Part shown: piece after piece, positions 15,488-20,334 of the stretch
Position numbering within the stretch: the stretch's first letter is position 1
Layout of the letters: each line of letters begins with the position of its first letter
Assembly: GCA_031289855.1 (NCBI GenBank)
Contig: JAITOR010000060.1
Coordinates: forward strand, 1 to 20,334
Reading direction: 5' to 3'
Origin: Rickettsiales bacterium
GTDB taxonomy: Bacteria > Pseudomonadota > Alphaproteobacteria > Rickettsiales > UBA1997
DNA length: 20,334 nucleotides
Notes under the pieces: generated by a model
Seen by the model: only the letters and a program-made list of their open reading frames with translations
What the model was told of the DNA's origin: nothing
Databases searched by the model: none
Position numbers and translations under genes: made by a program

Positions 15488-17050
15488 ATGGGTATTAAAA
15501 ATATTATTTTTGAATCAGAAAAAAAAATAATTCCTGAGAGTGCTTTAAAGAAGCATCATTATCCGTATGAGGAAGAAAATGTTGAAAAATCAACCACAAC
15601 ACAGGCGATAATAGAGGAAGAAAAGGTGGTGGAAAGAATTCCTTCAATTTCTCCAGAAATTATTAAACAACCCATAAAGAGAGATAAAACTCCATCAAAA
15701 ATTGTTGAATTAGCATTGACAAGACCTATTGAGAACGCAATGGATTTGTCTTGCCTATATATAAATGAAAAAATTTTAAGAGTTGATATTTTATCCACTG
15801 ATGTGGAATTTGCAAAATTAGTTAATGAAATTCCTAATGTCAAAAACCTGGATGTTAGCGATTGTTATTATATCACTGATTTTTCATTATTGGGAAATTT
15901 AACAAATTTAGAACAACTTGATTTAACCAATTGCGATAAAATCAGTAATTTTTCATTTTTAGAAAAATTACCAAATTTAAAATTTTTATCATTGGCAAAT
16001 ACACAAATTGAAAATTTGTCAGTATTGAAAAATGCCACTAAACTTGAGGTTTTGAACTTGAAATTAACTAAAATAAAAACACTGAATGGCCTTGAGAATA
16101 GCACCAATATACATGATTTAAATTTATTTGGATGTACAGCAATTAGAGAAATTTCAGCATTGACAAAATGGACTGAATTGGTATGTGTAGATTTTACAGC
16201 CTGTGGTTTAATAAAAGATATTGTACCACTCACCCAATGTAAAAAAATGAAATTTATAAATCTTAATTTTGTGCCAATTGCAGATTTATCAACTCTTGTG
16301 AATTTTAATAATCTCGAATTATTCACGAATGATTATGTTAGCACCATTTACAATAAGAAAATATTTGCAATATTTGGAAGTTTAACAAATTTAAAATCTT
16401 TGAATTTAAGAAATAAAGGTATTGTTGATATAAATTTTTTGAATAATTTGAAAAAATTGAAATCTTTAGATTTGTCAGGAAATATGATTAGTGACATTAA
16501 AGTGCTTACACATTTGAGTGAATTGGAAGAATTGAACATAAGTTCAAATCTTGGAATTACTAACATAGATTCCCTATATAACTTGTTAAAACTTGTGGAT
16601 TTGGATATCAGTGGTTTAAAAACAATGCATATGTCCGTTGAAAATATAAACGTTGTGAAATACATGAGAAAATTAAAAAAAATTAGAGCAAATTTTAATA
16701 AAGTGATTGATAATATTGATGCTTTAAAAAATTGCCCCGAACTTGAAGAATGCGAATTTAATGATTGTCTGGGAATTAGGGATATTACATCCTTGAGATT
16801 TTGTCCAAATTTGAAAAGTGTAGCATTTGAAAATGATGTGATGATTAAAGAATATAGTTTTTTAAGGGAACAAAAAATGTCTTCTTTGAATTTGGCAAAA
16901 ACGAGCATCAAACAAATATATATTGGAAATTTTAATACTTCTCCCGGTTTTAAAGTTGATGAAAATAACGATGGTATTATAAAATTGATTTTCGAAAACT
17001 TAAAAATTAGTAAGAAAATAAAATCTCTTTTCAAAATAATTGGTAATTAA
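15488..17050 (+). CDS. Leucine-rich-repeat protein, SDS22/internalin-like repeats, no signal peptide
   Basis: A 520-residue protein. Residues 1-80 are charged and of low complexity (many E and K) with no signal peptide or membrane span. From about 110 to 460 there are tandem leucine-rich repeats of about 22-23 residues in the pattern N-L-x-x-L-D-L-(S/T)-x-(N/C)-x-I-x-(D/N)-(I/F)-x-x-L, for example NLEQLDLTNCDKISNFSFL and KLKSLDLSGNMISDI. This is the SDS22/internalin type that forms a curved protein-binding surface. Several repeats carry a Cys at the asparagine-ladder position, a cysteine-containing variant. The last 60 residues are non-repeat with a basic end (KKIKSLFKIIGN). G+C is very low (40 of 180 over 16381-16560). 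It could be an intracellular scaffold or a secreted effector; nothing here decides. It overlaps the EamA gene by 4 bp. Confidence 0.85.
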   Translation: MGIKNIIFESEKKIIPESALKKHHYPYEEENVEKSTTTQAIIEEEKVVERIPSISPEIIKQPIKRDKTPSKIVELALTRPIENAMDLSCLYINEKILRVDILSTDVEFAKLVNEIPNVKNLDVSDCYYITDFSLLGNLTNLEQLDLTNCDKISNFSFLEKLPNLKFLSLANTQIENLSVLKNATKLEVLNLKLTKIKTLNGLENSTNIHDLNLFGCTAIREISALTKWTELVCVDFTACGLIKDIVPLTQCKKMKFINLNFVPIADLSTLVNFNNLELFTNDYVSTIYNKKIFAIFGSLTNLKSLNLRNKGIVDINFLNNLKKLKSLDLSGNMISDIKVLTHLSELEELNISSNLGITNIDSLYNLLKLVDLDISGLKTMHMSVENINVVKYMRKLKKIRANFNKVIDNIDALKNCPELEECEFNDCLGIRDITSLRFCPNLKSVAFENDVMIKEYSFLREQKMSSLNLAKTSIKQIYIGNFNTSPGFKVDENNDGIIKLIFENLKISKKIKSLFKIIGN

Positions 17051-17958
17051 TCTTTTTCCATATCGCCTTTTTCAGCATTTTTAATTTCTCCAATTTCTTT
17101 TTCACTTGTTTTTTTAGTTAAAAGTTGAGACACTAAAACTCCACTTATGATTAATATCGTTCCAATGATTTTTTTTGTTGTAATTACTTCACCAAGCACT
17201 ATTAAACCAAGCACTATTGTAAAAATTGGTCTAACAAAATTGTATGGCATAATTTTTGAAGAATTGTATTTTTTTAATAAATAGAACAAACCAACATAAC
17301 ATACATGTGTGGCGAATATTGTTAAATAAAACAATGAAAACCAAGATTGCATCGTAATTTCTGTAAATGGAACCTTTAACATGTCTTCAAAAAACAAACA
17401 ATAAAGCAATAACTCCAATCCAGAAATTAAATTTATTATCGGAGTTCTAACACTGCTTTCTAATTTTGTTTTTTTTGATGTAATGTTGGCACAAGACATA
17501 AAAAAAGGACATACAAGATTTATGAAAATATATTTTATTTCTGTAATTTTAACATCTCCAGATATTAAATATATTGAAAAAAAACAAATTACAATACCAA
17601 GAATTGTGTTCCAATGTATTTTTTCTTTATAAATCAAAGCACTCAAAACAATGGTAAATGGGATATCAACTCTATTTATAATGGCTGAAACTGATGAGTC
17701 TAATTTTGAAAGTCCAATGGCTAAAAATACAAAACTTATGGCATTAAATGTTGCAGTCACAAACATCCAAAAAAATTCATCTTTGTCATATTTTATTTTT
17801 TTAATATTAAATGGAGTTACCAATAAACCTGCAAGCAAAAACCTCAAACAATAAACAAACACTGGAGTAAAAACCGCCATTACATATTTACCAAAAGTAA
17901 AAGTGCTACCATATAATAAATTAACCACAAGAGCCAAGAAAATATCTATCGTTGTCAT
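17047..17958 (-). CDS. EamA/DMT-superfamily permease
   Basis: 303 residues with about ten hydrophobic membrane segments arranged as two EamA halves. The first opens with IFLALVVNLLYGSTFTFGKY and the second with FINLVCPFFMSCANITSK, and the final span carries IIGTILIISGVLVSQLL before a charged cytoplasmic tail. Typical half-end motifs are present: ERIHW-like KEKIHWNTILGIVICFFSIYL and LGEVITTKKIIGTILI. Drug/metabolite transporters export or import amino acids, nucleotide sugars and other small molecules; the substrate is not predictable. The gene stands alone, converging on the LRR gene, and is divergent from the cupin gene. Confidence 0.88.
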   Translation of the reverse strand: MTTIDIFLALVVNLLYGSTFTFGKYVMAVFTPVFVYCLRFLLAGLLVTPFNIKKIKYDKDEFFWMFVTATFNAISFVFLAIGLSKLDSSVSAIINRVDIPFTIVLSALIYKEKIHWNTILGIVICFFSIYLISGDVKITEIKYIFINLVCPFFMSCANITSKKTKLESSVRTPIINLISGLELLLYCLFFEDMLKVPFTEITMQSWFSLFYLTIFATHVCYVGLFYLLKKYNSSKIMPYNFVRPIFTIVLGLIVLGEVITTKKIIGTILIISGVLVSQLLTKKTSEKEIGEIKNAEKGDMEKD

Positions 17959-18031
17959 TTGAAGAAAGGAACAATTACATATTATGTAATAACATATAAA
18001 ATATGAATGTCAAAAAATTTATTTACTTTAT

Positions 18032-18063
18032 GTACTTCCCACATTCTTTAAATATGTTATAAT
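18032..18063 (+). promoter_or_regulatory. Cupin-exporter promoter (GTACTT-N20-TATAAT)
   Basis: GTACTT (18032-18037), then exactly 20 bp, then TATAAT (18058-18063), the third instance of the layout seen before rarA and the prohead protease gene. Transcription from about 18070 leaves a leader of about 87 nt before the cupin ATG, longer than anywhere else in this window. Confidence 0.55.
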
Positions 18064-18091
18064 AATAATATTAATAATTATAGGAGACAAA

Positions 18092-18121
18092 TTGATATTA
18101 AATTTGATTTTTAATAAATAA
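18092..18121 (+). other. Possible 9-codon leader reading frame
   Basis: Within the cupin leader, AGGAG (18082-18086) lies five bases before a TTG that opens a frame reading MILNLIFNK then TAA. The main cupin ATG has no Shine-Dalgarno. It could be a translated leader peptide, or chance in AT-rich DNA. Confidence 0.25.
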
Positions 18122-18156
18122 TCATTATTCTAAAGTTATAAACAATTTATAATATT

Positions 18157-18501
18157 ATGGAAGAAGTTGTTATTCGTCCGTGGGGGACATACCAATCCAT
18201 CGTTAAAGGTAGTAATTATCAAGTTAAAAGAATAGTTGTGAATCCTAACCAAAAATTGTCATTACAATCTCACAATAAAAGAAGTGAGCATTGGATGATA
18301 GTGGAGGGCGAGGGCACAGTGACTTTGGACAACGATATTTTAAAACTCAAAAAAGATTCTCACATTTATATCCCTGTGCAAGCAAAACATAGGATGGCAA
18401 ATGAAACAGATAAGCAAGTTGTTTTTATTGAAGTGCAAAATGGTGATTATCTTGGAGAGGATGATATTATAAGATATGAAGATGTTTATGGCAGAAAATA
18501 A
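18157..18501 (+). CDS. Stand-alone cupin of mannose-6-phosphate isomerase type II
   Basis: A 114-residue single cupin domain equal to the C-terminal isomerase domain of ManC/AlgA-type bifunctional proteins, but without the guanylyltransferase half. The signatures are RPWGTYQSI (7-15), the metal-binding first cupin motif LSLQSHNKRSEHWMIVEGEG (34-53, with H39, E44 and H45), IPVQAKHRMAN (about 72-82, H78) and IEVQNGDYLGEDDIIRYEDVYGR. Expected activity is fructose-6-phosphate to mannose-6-phosphate or a related sugar-phosphate step for surface glycans. It overlaps the downstream ABC exporter gene, which supports translational coupling and a shared envelope role. Confidence 0.88.
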   Translation: MEEVVIRPWGTYQSIVKGSNYQVKRIVVNPNQKLSLQSHNKRSEHWMIVEGEGTVTLDNDILKLKKDSHIYIPVQAKHRMANETDKQVVFIEVQNGDYLGEDDIIRYEDVYGRK

Positions 18502-20308
18502 ACGTTTTAATTACGATAGCAACATAGCAATTTATGTTAGAATTTTAAAAGAGGCCTTTTTACCTAATGCTTTTAAATTTGCATTCGCCATAATGTTTAT
18601 GATGATAGCATCATTAACCATCGCCTACAGAGCATACTTGATAAAACCTGCCATTGATAAAGTTTTTGAATCGAAAGATTCAGTGGCTTTGATGTTTGTG
18701 CCAATTCAGTTGATAATTATTGCGATTGCATCCTCCTTTTCAACCATTATACATCAACTTTTGATGCGAAAAACGATGACAGACATTTCAATAAAATATC
18801 AAAAAAAACTTTTTGAGAATTTAATAAATACTGATGTTGATTTTTATTCAAATAAAGGTTCTTTTAAGATAATGGACTTGTTTAATGATGTGAATGGGCT
18901 GTTAAATGCCATGAATTTAGTCTTCACAGGTATGATTAAGGAATTTTTTAGCATATTTGGTTTAGTGGCTTTGATGTTTTATCAATCACCAAAACTTGCT
19001 CTTATAGCGATAGTTGGATTTCCACTTGTAATCGTGCCGTTTAAATTGATTACAAGGAAAATAAAGAGCATCGCCAATAAAGGAATGGAATTGGGAGGAG
19101 CGACAAATCAAGTGATTGGTGAGGCTTTTAGTTTAATTGAACTGATAAAATCATCAGCGAATGAAGAAAGAGAAGTTAGAAAATTCAATAGAGTTTCATT
19201 GAGAGTTTTTAAAAATTCAATGCAAATGTCTGCATTAAGTTTAATAAATTCACCAATGATGGAAATGGCTGGAACCATTGGTTTCGCAGGTGTATTGTGG
19301 GTGGGTGGAAAGGAAGTTATTGCAGGAACCATGACCAGTGGAACTTTTTTCACCTTCATAACTGCTGCACTATCCGTCTATAAACCCGCAAAAAGTTTTG
19401 GAAATGTTGGTAATAATTTTCAAAAAACATTGTTATCTGCAAGAAGACTTTTCATTACTCTTGATAAAAAACCACTAATCAGGGACAAGGAAAATGCTAT
19501 TGAATTAAAGGGAGTGCAAGGAAATGTCAATTTAAAAAATGTTTTTTTTAAATACCAAACACATGAAAAAGACGAAGCATTGGTGCAGGAAATATCTATC
19601 CCAAAATATACCGATAAATATGCCCTTGAAGGTATAGATATTGAGATTAAAAAAGGTGAAAGTGTGGCACTTGTGGGACATTCTGGTAGTGGAAAATCAA
19701 CCATTTTTAAACTTATACAACGATTTTATGATGTGGAAAATGGCAATATAGAGGTTGATGGTAATGATATTAGGGATATAACTTTAAAAAGTTTAAGAAG
19801 AAATATATCCGTGGTAAGCCAAGATATTTCGCTTTTTAACGCCACGATTAAAGAAAATGTTAGATACGGAGTGATAAAAGCCAGTAATGATGACATAATA
19901 AGAGCCTGTGAATTGGCAAATGCTATGGAATTTATTAATGATATGAAGGGTGGATTAGAAGCAATGTTGGGGCCAAATGGTGCAATTTTAAGTGGCGGAC
20001 AAAAACAAAGAATTTCAATCGCTCGAGCGATTTTGAAAAATGCACCAATTTTATTGTTGGATGAAGCCACTTCTGCTTTGGATCCAATTAGTGAAAAACT
20101 TATACAAAAAGCATTGGCAACCCTAATGAATGGCAGAACAACGATATCAATCGCTCACAGACTTTCAACCATACAAAATTGCGATAAAATTTTTGTTATG
20201 CAACATGGAAAAGTAATTGAAGTGGGCAATCATGAAACATTATTGAAACAGGAAGGACATTATGCAGAATTATACAAAAAGCAATTTGAAAAAATAAAAT
20301 CTGATTGA
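18488..20308 (+). CDS. MsbA-like ABC exporter (fused transmembrane and ATPase domains)
   Basis: About 606 residues. An N-terminal exporter domain has six spans (about 30-310), including YRAYLIKPAIDKVFE. The ATPase domain has Walker A GHSGSGKS (397-404), the Q-loop Gln in VVSQDISLFN (about 445), signature LSGGQ (501-505), Walker B ILLLDE (521-526) and the H-loop His in SIAHRLST (about 557). The layout is that of MsbA/Lipid A exporters, which flip lipid A-core to the periplasmic leaflet. General lipid or drug exporters look similar, so the substrate is inferred from the envelope-rich context. Before Walker A the usual A-loop region is lengthened by about 20 residues (HEKDEALVQEISIPKYTDKY). In-frame ATGs at 18476 and 18482 also exist; 18488 gives the least overlap (14 bp) with the cupin gene. 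Confidence 0.93.
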   Translation: MAENKRFNYDSNIAIYVRILKEAFLPNAFKFAFAIMFMMIASLTIAYRAYLIKPAIDKVFESKDSVALMFVPIQLIIIAIASSFSTIIHQLLMRKTMTDISIKYQKKLFENLINTDVDFYSNKGSFKIMDLFNDVNGLLNAMNLVFTGMIKEFFSIFGLVALMFYQSPKLALIAIVGFPLVIVPFKLITRKIKSIANKGMELGGATNQVIGEAFSLIELIKSSANEEREVRKFNRVSLRVFKNSMQMSALSLINSPMMEMAGTIGFAGVLWVGGKEVIAGTMTSGTFFTFITAALSVYKPAKSFGNVGNNFQKTLLSARRLFITLDKKPLIRDKENAIELKGVQGNVNLKNVFFKYQTHEKDEALVQEISIPKYTDKYALEGIDIEIKKGESVALVGHSGSGKSTIFKLIQRFYDVENGNIEVDGNDIRDITLKSLRRNISVVSQDISLFNATIKENVRYGVIKASNDDIIRACELANAMEFINDMKGGLEAMLGPNGAILSGGQKQRISIARAILKNAPILLLDEATSALDPISEKLIQKALATLMNGRTTISIAHRLSTIQNCDKIFVMQHGKVIEVGNHETLLKQEGHYAELYKKQFEKIKSD

Positions 20309-20334
20309 TTTAAAAAAAATATCAAGCATTGATT

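Noticed and set aside
16348..17034. 228-codon open frame on the minus strand
   Set aside because: It is antisense to the LRR gene. Regular Leu/Asn codons of the repeats create long Lys/Phe/Ser-rich shadow frames, and no domain is visible.
18157..18501. Cupin as a broken manC gene
   Set aside because: The domain is complete from its first conserved RPWG to its end. It has its own promoter, and no guanylyltransferase remnant lies upstream, so it is a normal stand-alone form.

Overview
The window is a compact, AT-rich stretch of a Gram-negative chromosome with 19 protein genes and one tRNA gene on both strands and no gene-free gap above about 210 bp. The Gram-negative assignment comes from Lnt, two signal-peptide beta-barrel proteins and an MsbA-type exporter. 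Several genes point to a host-associated, genome-reduced alphaproteobacterium: an IalB-like periplasmic protein, an orphan HK97-type prohead protease like those of scattered gene-transfer-agent remnants, and a short alphaproteobacterial-type Psd. This placement is inference; there is no rRNA here to test it.

Layout. 105-1209: ssb and a DOT1-like methyltransferase converge on a bidirectional terminator. 1318-3685: rarA converges with a drastically shortened mfd (357 codons). 3767-4903: FtsB/DivIC-like division protein and a small outer-membrane barrel protein. 5108-6181: CYTH protein and IalB-like secreted protein, abutting tail to tail. 6337-6413: tRNA with anticodon CAT. 6519-7467: orphan prohead protease overlapping tail to tail with a GC-richer YhcH/TabA gene. 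7599-9105: ferredoxin, UDP-glucuronate decarboxylase, and an unannotated 59-codon gene. 12419 down to 9102 (minus strand): a tight operon psd-glyA-porin-like gene. 12453-15352: an unusual glycosyltransferase converging on lnt. 15488-17958: a leucine-rich-repeat protein and an EamA permease, overlapping by 4 bp. 18157-20308: a cupin and an MsbA-like ABC exporter, overlapping.

Themes. Many genes build or decorate the envelope (Psd, Lnt, MsbA-like exporter, UDP-xylose synthase, glycosyltransferase, sugar-phosphate cupin, barrel proteins). Two surface-related genes carry hypermutable tracts: ten consecutive G (coding strand) inside the porin-like gene and (AAT)16 inside the glycosyltransferase gene. 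A third barrel gene has ten A in its probable promoter spacer. The glycosyltransferase is the most unusual object: its catalytic domain lies between two in-frame copies of a 135-bp segment (130/135 identical, 870 bp apart), and an extremely C-skewed linker follows the AAT tract. This looks like a recombining, phase-variable or mosaic gene.

Expression. Few genes have a Shine-Dalgarno sequence; ferredoxin and yhcH are the clear cases. Several have sigma70-like promoters (16-17 bp spacers, TATAAT or TATCAT) placed so that transcription would begin at or within a few bases of the ATG, suggesting leaderless mRNAs. Three promoters (rarA, prohead protease, cupin) share GTACTT exactly 20 bp before TATAAT.
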